Position numbers and translations under genes: made by a program. Below the pieces are notes generated by a model that made no database searches, was not told the origin of the DNA, and saw only the letters and a list, made by a program, of their open reading frames with translations. A stretch of DNA of 7,249 bases from Gammaproteobacteria bacterium (GTDB taxonomy: Bacteria > Pseudomonadota > Gammaproteobacteria > Pseudomonadales > Oleiphilaceae): assembly GCA_029268325.1 (NCBI GenBank), contig JAJUGC010000102.1, positions 1 through 7,249 on the forward strand, read 5' to 3'. Shown here one piece after another: positions 1-5,279 of the stretch (positions are counted from its first letter, which is position 1; each line of letters begins with the position of its first letter).

Positions 1-622
1 AGTGGGTGCGCAGGCCCCGGCGCATGGTCAGGAAGCTGGCCACGCCGGAGTCGAAGCCGCCGGAGATCAATGACAGCACCGTATCCTGGCTGCCCAGGGG
101 GTAACCGCCCAGTCCCTCATAGCGCTGGCTGATCAGGTAGAGCTTCTGGTCGCGGATCTCCAGGCGGATGGTAATATCCGGGTTGCGGAGGTCAACGCCC
201 TTGGCCTCGGTGTGCTGGTTCAACCCGCCCCCGATATAACGCTCCGCTTCCGTGGATTTGAACGGATGCACACCGGCGCGCTTGACCCGCACCACAAAGG
301 TTTTTCCAGCCAGACTAGCCCCGAAAGCCTCCTTGGTCAGCTGGAAAATATGGTCCAGATCCTTGAATTCATGCTCCTGAACCTCCAGGATATTGGCAAT
401 GCCCGGGATGCGCTGCAGCGCGTCGGCCAGCTGCCGGATCAGAGCGGGGTCCGTTGTTTGAGGTACTACCTCGATCTTATCCCACTCGCCAACCACTACG
501 ACCCCAGCATCGAAATGCTTCAGCACGCGCCGGATATTTTGCCGCAGCTGTTTGGTCAGTTGCTTGCGCACCGGTTTGCTCTTGATGGTGATTTCGGGAA
601 ATAGTTTGACGATAAACTTCAT
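1..622 (-). CDS. thiI: tRNA 4-thiouridine synthase / sulfurtransferase ThiI, N-terminal part (cut by window edge)
   Basis: ThiI adenylates U8 of tRNA and transfers sulfur to it to make 4-thiouridine; in many bacteria it also takes part in sulfur transfer for the thiamine thiazole ring. It is cytoplasmic. The frame is open from an ATG at 622 to the left edge and gives 207 residues of a protein that is about 480 in E. coli. The start MKFIVKLFPEITIKS is nearly the E. coli sequence. Residues about 1-165 form the ferredoxin-like and THUMP tRNA-binding region, with VRVKRAG near 111-117 and ERYIGGGLNQH near 127-137. The PP-loop ATP-binding motif SGGFDSG is at 187-193. The rest of the PP-loop domain, and any C-terminal rhodanese domain, lie outside the window. 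A weak AGGT precedes the ATG by about 9 bases. A possible -10, TAAAAT (656-651), would give a leader of about 22 bases, but no good -35 is visible. Identity is very likely. Confidence 0.95.
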   Translation of the reverse strand, partial: MKFIVKLFPEITIKSKPVRKQLTKQLRQNIRRVLKHFDAGVVVVGEWDKIEVVPQTTDPALIRQLADALQRIPGIANILEVQEHEFKDLDHIFQLTKEAFGASLAGKTFVVRVKRAGVHPFKSTEAERYIGGGLNQHTEAKGVDLRNPDITIRLEIRDQKLYLISQRYEGLGGYPLGSQDTVLSLISGGFDSGVASFLTMRRGLRTH

Positions 623-677
623 GGACCCAGACCTGTAATGAAAGAGCTATATTTTAACGGTTTGGGACAAAGTTCGC

Positions 678-694
678 ATGCCCGCACCGGGCAT
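678..694. repeat. Perfect palindrome in the thiI-ppnN divergent region
   Basis: ATGCCCG-CAC-CGGGCAT is a perfect 7-bp inverted repeat with a 3-base centre. It sits between the divergent thiI and ppnN starts (623-846), just upstream of the possible thiI -10. No T tract follows, so it does not look like a terminator. It could be an operator or a chance palindrome. The rest of this 224-bp gap holds only weak promoter-like hexamers, such as TTGTGT at 738-743 facing ppnN. Confidence 0.35.
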
Positions 695-846
695 TCATTC
701 ATCGCCCTGTATGGCAGTCACCGGTTTCCGTCTGATTTTGTGTGTAACCGGCGGATTCCAAAACAATAAAGAACGGGCTCTGCAGCCTGACCTCTGTGCG
801 CAGGCGCCTCAGCCCTCTCCAATAGCTAACGAGTATTGTTATATCT

Positions 847-2217
847 ATGGCTCATCGACGTATTAGTGCCCGGGTGTCGCCGGAAGGCACACTCGACCTG
901 GTCTCCCAATATGAAGTGAACCTGCTGGCCGACAAGAGCCAGACCGGGTTACACGAACTGTTCCGCCGCTGTGCCCTGGCGGTGCTCAACTCCGGCTCCC
1001 CCTCTGACGACAGCGCGGAGGTGCTCAAGGAATATGCCGATTTCGATATCGAAGTGATCCAGCAGCCCCGCGGGATCAAGCTGGGCGTCCACAATGCACC
1101 GGCCCAGGCCTTTGTAGACGGGCAGATGATCAAGGGGATCAAGTCCCACCTGTTCGCCGTGCTGCGGGATATCGTTTATGCCCATAGCGTCTTCTACCAC
1201 TCCCCCCAGTTGGATAAGGGCAGCTCGGAAAGCATTACCAACCTGATTTTCCACGTGCTGCGCAACGCCCGGGTCCTGATTCCCCGGGAAGAGCCGGATC
1301 TGGTGGTCTGCTGGGGCGGCCATTCCATCAGCCGTGAAGAGTACGACTACACCAAGGAAGTCGGCCACCAGCTGGGCCTGCGGGATTTGGATATCTGTAC
1401 CGGCTGCGGGCCCGGTGCCATGAAAGGCCCCATGAAGGGGGCCACCATCGCGCACGCCAAGCAACGGATCAAGGACGGACGCTATATCGGCATTAGCGAG
1501 CCGGGCATTATCGCCGCCGAGGCGCCCAACCCCATCGTCAACGAGCTGGTGATCATGCCGGATATCGAGAAGCGCCTGGAGGCCTTTGTCCGCCTGGGTC
1601 ACGGCATTATCGTATTCCCCGGCGGCGTCGGTACCGCCGAGGAGATCCTGTACCTGCTGGGCATTCTGCTGCACCCGGACAACAAGGACCTGCCGTTCCC
1701 GGTGATTTTCACCGGTGCCAAGGCCCAGGCCGGCTATTTCCGGATGATCGACGAATTCATCGCCCTGTCCTTGGGAGAGGAAGCCCGCAAGCGCTACCAG
1801 ATCATCATTGACGATCCGGTCGAAGTGGCCCGCCAGATGAAAAAAGGCATCCAGGAGGTGACCCAATTCCGCCGTGACCACAGTGATGCCTTTTACTTCA
1901 ACTGGCTCTTGAAGATCGAGAAGGACTTCCAGGTTCCCTTTAAGCCGACCCACGAAAACATGCTGGCGCTTCAACTCCACAAGAATCAGCCGGTTCACCG
2001 GTTGGCCGCCGAGCTGCGCCGGGCCTTCTCGGGCATTGTGGCCGGCAACGTGAAAGCTGAAGGCATTGAGCTGGTGGATGCCCTGGGGCCCTTCGAGATC
2101 CGTGGCGATCAGGAGATTCTGGAACCTTTGGAAGGCTTGCTGAACGCCTTTGTGCAGCAAAACCGGATGAAGCTGCCGGGCTCCCATTACCGCCCCAGCT
2201 ACCGGATCGTGTCTTGA
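847..2217 (+). CDS. ppnN: LOG-family nucleotide 5'-monophosphate nucleosidase PpnN (YgdH)
   Basis: PpnN cleaves the N-glycosidic bond of nucleoside 5'-monophosphates to a free base and ribose 5-phosphate. In E. coli it acts in purine salvage and is stimulated by (p)ppGpp; that property is known for the family and not visible here. The 456-residue length matches E. coli PpnN (454), and similarity runs end to end. An N-terminal regulatory region (about 1-140) is followed by the Rossmann-like LOG domain. This has CWGGHSI at 155-161, CTGCGPGAM at 184-192, MPDIEKRLEAF at 237-247, and the signature PGGVGTAEE at 258-266. The C-terminal region keeps RRAFSGIVAGNVK (391-403) and RMKLPGSHY near the end. 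The ATG start extends only a few residues beyond the E. coli start. Its ribosome site is weak (GAG at 831-833 in an A/T-rich stretch), so expression may be modest. It is monocistronic, with a strong hairpin terminator 8 bases after its stop. Confidence 0.96.
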   Translation: MAHRRISARVSPEGTLDLVSQYEVNLLADKSQTGLHELFRRCALAVLNSGSPSDDSAEVLKEYADFDIEVIQQPRGIKLGVHNAPAQAFVDGQMIKGIKSHLFAVLRDIVYAHSVFYHSPQLDKGSSESITNLIFHVLRNARVLIPREEPDLVVCWGGHSISREEYDYTKEVGHQLGLRDLDICTGCGPGAMKGPMKGATIAHAKQRIKDGRYIGISEPGIIAAEAPNPIVNELVIMPDIEKRLEAFVRLGHGIIVFPGGVGTAEEILYLLGILLHPDNKDLPFPVIFTGAKAQAGYFRMIDEFIALSLGEEARKRYQIIIDDPVEVARQMKKGIQEVTQFRRDHSDAFYFNWLLKIEKDFQVPFKPTHENMLALQLHKNQPVHRLAAELRRAFSGIVAGNVKAEGIELVDALGPFEIRGDQEILEPLEGLLNAFVQQNRMKLPGSHYRPSYRIVS

Positions 2218-2225
2218 CCCCAACG

Positions 2226-2257
2226 AAAAAGGGCAGGTTGTTCAACCTGCCCTTTTT
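2226..2257. terminator. Bidirectional Rho-independent terminator between ppnN and the cytochrome c gene
   Basis: A perfect 14-bp stem (2226-2239 with 2244-2257) has a GTTC loop. The core GGGCAGGTT/AACCTGCCC is flanked by AAAAA on the left and TTTTT on the right. It therefore has a T tract on both strands and should end ppnN (+) and the convergent cytochrome gene (-), whose stop is about 42 bases away. Confidence 0.93.
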
Positions 2258-2298
2258 GTTCCTGCCGTCACGATGGAGAGCGGCAGATTCGTCAGGCG

Positions 2299-2631
2299 CT
2301 AGGGCGTCTGCTTGGAGTAGTAAGCGGCCAGGTTGGCAATATCCTCATCGCTCAACGCAGCAGCCTGTCCTTGCATGACCACCGCCTGTCCACCGGTACG
2401 CTCCTTGTTCCTGTATGCCTTCATGGAAGACACCAGATAGGCTTCGTTTTGACCGGCCAGGTTCGGATAGATGGGAATGGGAGCCTTACCGGTAGCGCCA
2501 TGGCAGGCTGCACAAACGGTCGTAGCCTTTTGCTTGCCCGCTTCAGGGTCTGCAGCATTCGCAGCAAATGGCAGAGTTGCGGCCATAACCGCAGTCAAGG
2601 CCATAGCAGACTTCTTGATTCCATTAAACAT
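2299..2631 (-). CDS. Small periplasmic monohaem c-type cytochrome (class I)
   Basis: This is a 110-residue exported electron-transfer protein. Residues 1-26 are a Sec signal peptide: GIKK, a hydrophobic core of Ala, Leu, Met and Val, and the signal peptidase I site ANA|AD. The mature protein, about 84 residues, has one covalent haem site, CAACH (Cys40, Cys43, His44). The likely sixth ligand is Met86 in AVVMQGQ, followed by the usual C-terminal helix LSDEDIANLAAYYSKQ. The layout resembles one half of a cytochrome c4, or c-553/c-554-type monohaem cytochromes. Donor and acceptor cannot be named from sequence; transfer to a terminal oxidase or peroxidase is typical for the class. The start is well set by a strong GAGAGGT ribosome site (2642-2636) 4 bases before the ATG. 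It is transcribed alone, divergently from hemH, whose product makes the haem it needs. Confidence 0.93.
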   Translation of the reverse strand: MFNGIKKSAMALTAVMAATLPFAANAADPEAGKQKATTVCAACHGATGKAPIPIYPNLAGQNEAYLVSSMKAYRNKERTGGQAVVMQGQAAALSDEDIANLAAYYSKQTP

Positions 2632-2665
2632 GACGACCTCTCATTTCATAGGGTTTGAGCATCGC

Positions 2666-2693
2666 ATTATAAGATGCATTTATGATATGTGAA
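2666..2693 (-). promoter_or_regulatory. Sigma70-type promoter for the cytochrome c gene
   Basis: On the minus strand, TTCACA (2693-2688, -35) lies 16 bases from a perfect TATAAT (2671-2666, -10). Transcription would start near 2659, giving a leader of about 28 bases before the ATG at 2631. A second possible -10, TAAATT (2711-2706), lies further upstream and is placed suitably for activation from the FNR-like box. Confidence 0.65.
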
Positions 2694-2712
2694 TACTTAA
2701 CCTTGAATTTAC

Positions 2713-2723
2713 CGGAGTCCGGA
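2713..2723. repeat. Short palindrome CCGGA-G-TCCGG in the cytochrome-hemH control region
   Basis: This is a perfect 5-bp inverted repeat around a single G, in an otherwise A/T-rich stretch, with AATT near both sides. It lies just upstream of the cytochrome promoter. It could be a regulator site; chance is not excluded. Confidence 0.3.
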
Positions 2724-2732
2724 ATTATTCAC

Positions 2733-2746
2733 TTGACACATATCAA
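2733..2746. promoter_or_regulatory. FNR/ANR-like binding site
   Basis: TTGAC-ACAT-ATCAA matches the FNR/ANR consensus TTGAT-N4-ATCAA at 9 of 10 defined bases. On the minus strand it reads TTGAT-ATGT-GTCAA. Its centre (2739.5) is about 41 bases upstream of the start expected from the minus-strand -10 TAAATT (2711-2706), the usual class II activator spacing. It is about 80 bases upstream of the stronger cytochrome promoter. Relative to the possible hemH start (about 2795) the distance is near 55, which is less typical. The cytochrome gene is therefore the better target. Regulation by oxygen is inference. Confidence 0.55.
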
Positions 2747-2759
2747 CGGTGACAGTGTT

Positions 2760-2788
2760 TTCACCAGCTTTGCGAGACACTGTATAGT
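2760..2788 (+). promoter_or_regulatory. hemH: Possible sigma70-type promoter for hemH
   Basis: TTCACC (2760-2765) and TATAGT (2783-2788) are separated by 17 bases, and each is close to consensus. The start would be near 2795, giving a leader of about 154 bases. The -10 is part of the first unit of the repeat array, so whatever binds the repeats would compete with polymerase. Two other TATAGT copies (2821-2826, 2840-2845) lack a good -35. Confidence 0.4.
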
Positions 2789-2849
2789 TCCCAAGGCAGT
2801 GCGCAGTTACCCAGACAGTGTATAGTGCACGAGACAGTGTATAGTAGGA
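2774..2849 (+). repeat. 19-bp-period direct repeat array upstream of hemH
   Basis: Four adjoining 19-bp units start at 2774, 2793, 2812 and 2831. The consensus core is GAGACAGTGTATAGT. Unit 1 (GAGACACTGTATAGT) and unit 3 (CAGACAGTGTATAGT) each differ from it at one base, and unit 4 is exact. Unit 2 (AAGGCAGTGCGCAGT) keeps 10 of 15. The last four bases of each unit vary. A further partial match out of phase, GACAGTGT, is at 2751-2758. The array overlaps the proposed hemH -10 and start. It has no spacers of CRISPR size and no coding potential. It may be a tandem regulator-binding array; no regulator can be named. Confidence 0.7.
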
Positions 2850-2850
2850 A

Positions 2851-2912
2851 GGCCCATACGGGACAGGTCGTCACCCAATCCAGCGGTGCGCAAACGCCGG
2901 ATCCCGTGGGCC
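2851..2912 (+). promoter_or_regulatory. Long-range stem-loop in the presumed hemH leader
   Basis: GGCCC (2851-2855) pairs with GGGCC (2908-2912), and ACGGGA (2858-2863) pairs with TCCCGT (2902-2907). This gives 11 bp with a 2-base bulge, enclosing 38 bases that include GC-rich self-complementary sequence (CGG..CCG, about 2884-2899). It lies 37 bases before the hemH start. It is not a terminator, since no T tract follows. It does not match a riboswitch class that I recognise. Confidence 0.35.
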
Positions 2913-2948
2913 CAGAGTCCTAATTCAGTCAATCCCTAGGCAGTTCCC

Positions 2949-3983
2949 ATGACAACCAATCAGCCCCTGGACAACTCGCAGCCAGCCCAGACCTCCAAGG
3001 CGGGTGTTTTGCTGGTCAACCTTGGCACCCCCGACGCACCGGAGCGCCAGGCCATTCGCCAGTACCTCAAACAGTTCCTCAGCGACCGGCGTGTCGTCGA
3101 AGCCCCGCGCCTGCTCTGGTGGCTGATCCTGAACCTGGTCATCCTGCCGTTCCGCCCCAAGGGGCTGGTTTCCAAGTACCAGCAGATCTGGCTCAAAGGC
3201 GGCTCCCCGATCAAGGTCATTACCGAGCAGCAGAACCATGGCCTGGCCCAGCGCCTGCAGGCACACTTTGGCGACCAGGTCCGGGTTGAACACGCCATGA
3301 CCTACGGCAACCCCTCCCTCGCCTCGGCCCTGGACAGGTTCCAGGCAGAAGGGGTTGAGCGGATTCTGGTTCTGCCCTTGTATCCCCAGTATTCCGCCAC
3401 CACCACCGCGGCGGTTTGGGATGCCCTCACCCGGGCCTCGGCCAAGATACGCAATATCCCGGAAATCCGTTTTATCAAACGCTACCACCTGCACCCCCTA
3501 TATCTCCAGGCGCTGGCCGACAGTATCCGCAGTCACTGGAAACAGCAGGGCCGCCAGGGCTTTCTGCTGTTTTCCTACCACGGCATTCCCAAGGAATACG
3601 CCCTGTTGGGTGACCCTTATCCCCGGGAGTGCGAGGAAACCTCCCAGGCGGTGGCGGACTTGCTGGGACTGCAGCCCGACCAATGGAAAATGAGTTACCA
3701 GTCCCGCATGGGCCGGGCAGAATGGCTCACCCCTTACACCGACGAAACGGTCACGGCCCTGGGCAAGCAGAAACTCCAAGGGCTGGACGTGATCTGCCCC
3801 GGGTTTGCGGCGGACTGCCTGGAAACCCTGGAGGAAATCCAGGAAGAAAACAAAGAGTACTTCGAACACGCCGGCGGCCGGGACTTTCAGTACATCCCGG
3901 CCCTTAACGCCAGTGAAGGGCACATTGACCTGCTGGAAAACCTGGCCCTGGAAAACCTGCAAGGTTGGCTGGAGCGGCGCTAA
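2949..3983 (+). CDS. hemH: Ferrochelatase HemH
   Basis: Ferrochelatase inserts Fe(II) into protoporphyrin IX to give protohaem, the last step of haem synthesis, at the cytoplasmic face of the membrane. The 344-residue length suits the family (E. coli 320), with an extra N-terminal tail of about 17 residues before AGVLLVNLGTPDAP (18-31). Other family motifs are KYQQIWLKGGSPI (76-88), VEHAMTYGNPS (113-123), LPLYPQYSATTT (142-153), FSYHGIP with the catalytic His211 (208-214), GDPYPREC (221-228), and PGFAADCLETLEE (284-296) with the conserved acidic Glu292. The hydrophobic stretch LLWWLILNLVILPF (55-68) fits the membrane-facing lip. The ribosome site is weak (AGG at 2938-2940). It lies opposite a cytochrome c gene that needs its product. 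Its TAA stop overlaps the stop of the convergent regulator, leaving no room for a separate terminator. Confidence 0.96.
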   Translation: MTTNQPLDNSQPAQTSKAGVLLVNLGTPDAPERQAIRQYLKQFLSDRRVVEAPRLLWWLILNLVILPFRPKGLVSKYQQIWLKGGSPIKVITEQQNHGLAQRLQAHFGDQVRVEHAMTYGNPSLASALDRFQAEGVERILVLPLYPQYSATTTAAVWDALTRASAKIRNIPEIRFIKRYHLHPLYLQALADSIRSHWKQQGRQGFLLFSYHGIPKEYALLGDPYPRECEETSQAVADLLGLQPDQWKMSYQSRMGRAEWLTPYTDETVTALGKQKLQGLDVICPGFAADCLETLEEIQEENKEYFEHAGGRDFQYIPALNASEGHIDLLENLALENLQGWLERR

Positions 3984-4861
3984 CGATACTTCAGGCGGCG
4001 GTATTCCCGGGGCGACAGGCCGATCACCTTGCTGAACAGGCGGGAGAAGTAATAAGGGTCTTCATACCCCAGCTCCTGGGCGATGGCATTGATGCTGCGC
4101 CCGGACAAATCCAGCAGATAGCAGGCGTGTTCCATTTTCATGCGAATGAAATGGCCAACAGGCGTCTCGCCGGTGATCTGCTTGTAGCGCCGGGCAAAGT
4201 AGTACTTGGACAGTTTCACCTGGGCCGCAAGATCATCCAGATCCAGCTGACCGTGAATATTGCGCTGCATGTAGGCGTGAATGGCGTCCAGGTCCAGGTA
4301 ATAGCCCCGGCCTTCCTGAACCTTTGGAATCTGGATGGCGATAAAGGTCAGCAACTGGGCAAGGTGGTTGGCCAGATGGATAAAGGCTTTCACGCTGTAA
4401 CCCGTCTTGCGCACCGCCAACATGGCCTCAAAGTCGGAGACCAGCTTGGGCAATACCCCCAGGGGAACCAGAGGCGTTTCAAAGCTGTAGCCCAGGTTAT
4501 CCAGATAGGCCTGACTCAACTCCCCTTCAAAGTGCACCCAGAAGATAGTCCAGGGATCATGGTCCAGGGTCTGGTAGGAATGCAGGGTATCTCGGGGTAG
4601 CACCACCAGATCCCCGGGCCTGACCCGGTGCTCCCGCCCTTCCAGGACCAAGTCCGTCTCACCCTGCACACAATAGATGAGCAGATTATCTTCGTGCTCT
4701 TCCCGGGTCATGCGGTGCCCCTTGGCATTGGGATAGTAGCCGAAGCTCAGGGGATACAGCCCCCGACAAATGTCACTCTCCCGGTAGATCTGCAGAATAA
4801 ACTCCGGCACATGAAAGCGAACTGCCCCGGGTGCCAGCGGCCAATCCGACGTTTTTGCCAT
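3980..4861 (-). CDS. mmsR: AraC/XylS-family transcriptional regulator, probable MmsR
   Basis: This is a DNA-binding activator of the AraC family. From the ATG at 4861 it is 293 residues. Residues about 5-12 (SDWPLAPG) begin an AraC-type cupin sensor domain with YYPNAKGHRM (43-52), LVVLPRDTLHSYQ (85-97) and WTIFWVHFEGE (104-114). The C-terminal 100 residues hold two helix-turn-helix units: LDLDDLAAQVKLSKYYFARR (about 206-225), and SINAIAQELGY running into DPYYFSRLFSK and GLSPREYRR (about 256-289). A TTG at 4909 would add 16 residues, but it has no ribosome site, while AGGT stands 8 bases before the ATG. In Pseudomonas aeruginosa, MmsR is an AraC-family activator of mmsAB encoded beside it. The same divergent placement against mmsA here supports the name. 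The ligand, probably a valine-degradation intermediate, is inferred. The stop overlaps that of hemH. Confidence 0.85.
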   Translation of the reverse strand: MAKTSDWPLAPGAVRFHVPEFILQIYRESDICRGLYPLSFGYYPNAKGHRMTREEHEDNLLIYCVQGETDLVLEGREHRVRPGDLVVLPRDTLHSYQTLDHDPWTIFWVHFEGELSQAYLDNLGYSFETPLVPLGVLPKLVSDFEAMLAVRKTGYSVKAFIHLANHLAQLLTFIAIQIPKVQEGRGYYLDLDAIHAYMQRNIHGQLDLDDLAAQVKLSKYYFARRYKQITGETPVGHFIRMKMEHACYLLDLSGRSINAIAQELGYEDPYYFSRLFSKVIGLSPREYRRLKYR

Positions 4862-4917
4862 GCTATCTACCTGAAAGTTCAAAAGTTCGGCATCTGAGCA
4901 AATACTCAAGAAAGAGC

Positions 4918-4949
4918 AATATAGTCCATCTATTGGTTCATTTCGTCAA
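4918..4949 (-). promoter_or_regulatory. Weak promoter candidate for mmsR
   Basis: On the minus strand, TTGACG (4949-4944) and TATATT (4923-4918) are good hexamers, but the 20-base spacing is longer than usual. A start near 4911 would leave about 50 bases before the ATG at 4861. It would leave almost nothing before the TTG at 4909, which favours the ATG. Confidence 0.3.
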
Positions 4950-4975
4950 TCCACTTCAGTCCCCCTGCCTCACTA

Positions 4976-5037
4976 GAATGGGCTCCATGCATTCGGCCAT
5001 TCCTTCTGGAACTGGATCGAAACGCGCCTTTTATGCT
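4976..5037 (+). promoter_or_regulatory. Possible mmsA promoter with upstream inverted-repeat operator
   Basis: GAATGG (4976-4981) and CCATTC (4997-5002) form an inverted repeat whose half-sites are centred 21 bp apart, two helical turns. Downstream, TATGCT (5032-5037) could be a -10 without a good -35, as is common at activator-dependent promoters. The inverted repeat would then lie about 40 to 67 bases upstream of the start (near 5043), where AraC-family activators usually bind. MmsR binding here is inference. The remaining part of the 418-bp gap up to mmsA shows no convincing gene. Confidence 0.35.
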
Positions 5038-5180
5038 GTTAACCAGGCCCCGGAGTGTCACATCCGTTAGGGCCGCCACAATAAAAACAAAATGCGGAAC
5101 CGCCGGATTCAACAAGAACAACAAGCGGACGCGATCGGGCAGAAGGAACTAATCCTTCACCTGCAGTAACGATCCTCCCG

Positions 5181-5222
5181 AGGACCGTCGCTGCCTGAGC
5201 AGCCTGGTTAACAGACGGTTTT
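5181..5222 (+). promoter_or_regulatory. Terminator-like nested stem in the mmsA leader
   Basis: An outer stem, AGGACCGTC (5181-5189) with GACGGTTTT (5214-5222), has two G-U pairs. It encloses an inner hairpin GCTGC-CTGA-GCAGC (5190-5203). The right arm runs into TTTTG, so the fold resembles a weak intrinsic terminator or attenuator about 58 bases before mmsA. The stem is imperfect and the T run short, so it may be only leader structure. Confidence 0.3.
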
Positions 5223-5251
5223 GTCCCGGCGGAGCCCCCATAACGCCGAGA

Positions 5252-5273
5252 GCTGCCACAAGCAGCAGGAGGA
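5252..5273 (+). promoter_or_regulatory. Strong mmsA ribosome binding site preceded by a hairpin
   Basis: AGGAGGA (5267-5273) is a near-perfect Shine-Dalgarno sequence 6 bases before the mmsA ATG and decides this start. Directly abutting it is the hairpin GCTGC-CACAA-GCAGC (5252-5266), with the same stem arms as the one at 5190-5203. Confidence 0.8.
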
Positions 5274-5279
5274 CAAGCC

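Noticed and set aside
212..604. 130-codon plus-strand open frame
   Set aside because: Shadow of thiI, which is clearly coding on the minus strand.
678..866. 62-codon plus-strand open frame overlapping the ppnN start
   Set aside because: No ribosome site, no family resemblance, begins inside a palindrome and runs into ppnN out of frame.
949..2223. 424-codon minus-strand open frame
   Set aside because: It is antisense to ppnN, whose product matches its family from end to end. The antisense product has no recognisable domain, and long shadow frames are common in GC-rich genes.
2778..2801. LexA-like CTG..CAG dyad in the repeat array
   Set aside because: The spacing between CTG and CAG is 14 rather than 10 bases. 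The dyad comes from one changed base in repeat unit 1.
2774..2849. Repeats as a CRISPR array or plasmid iterons
   Set aside because: Units are only 19 bp with 4 variable bases and no spacers, and no cas or replication gene is near.
3965..4600. 211-codon plus-strand open frame after hemH
   Set aside because: Antisense to the AraC-family gene, whose helix-turn-helix motifs are clear.
4862..4909. N-terminal extension of the regulator from TTG at 4909
   Set aside because: No ribosome site before the TTG, and the only plausible promoter would start at or next to it. The family-like sequence begins after the ATG at 4861, which has AGGT at suitable distance.
5056..5070. Sigma54-like sequence TGTCAC-ATCCG-TTAG upstream of mmsA
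   Set aside because: The nearly invariant GG of the -24 element and GC of the -12 element are missing.
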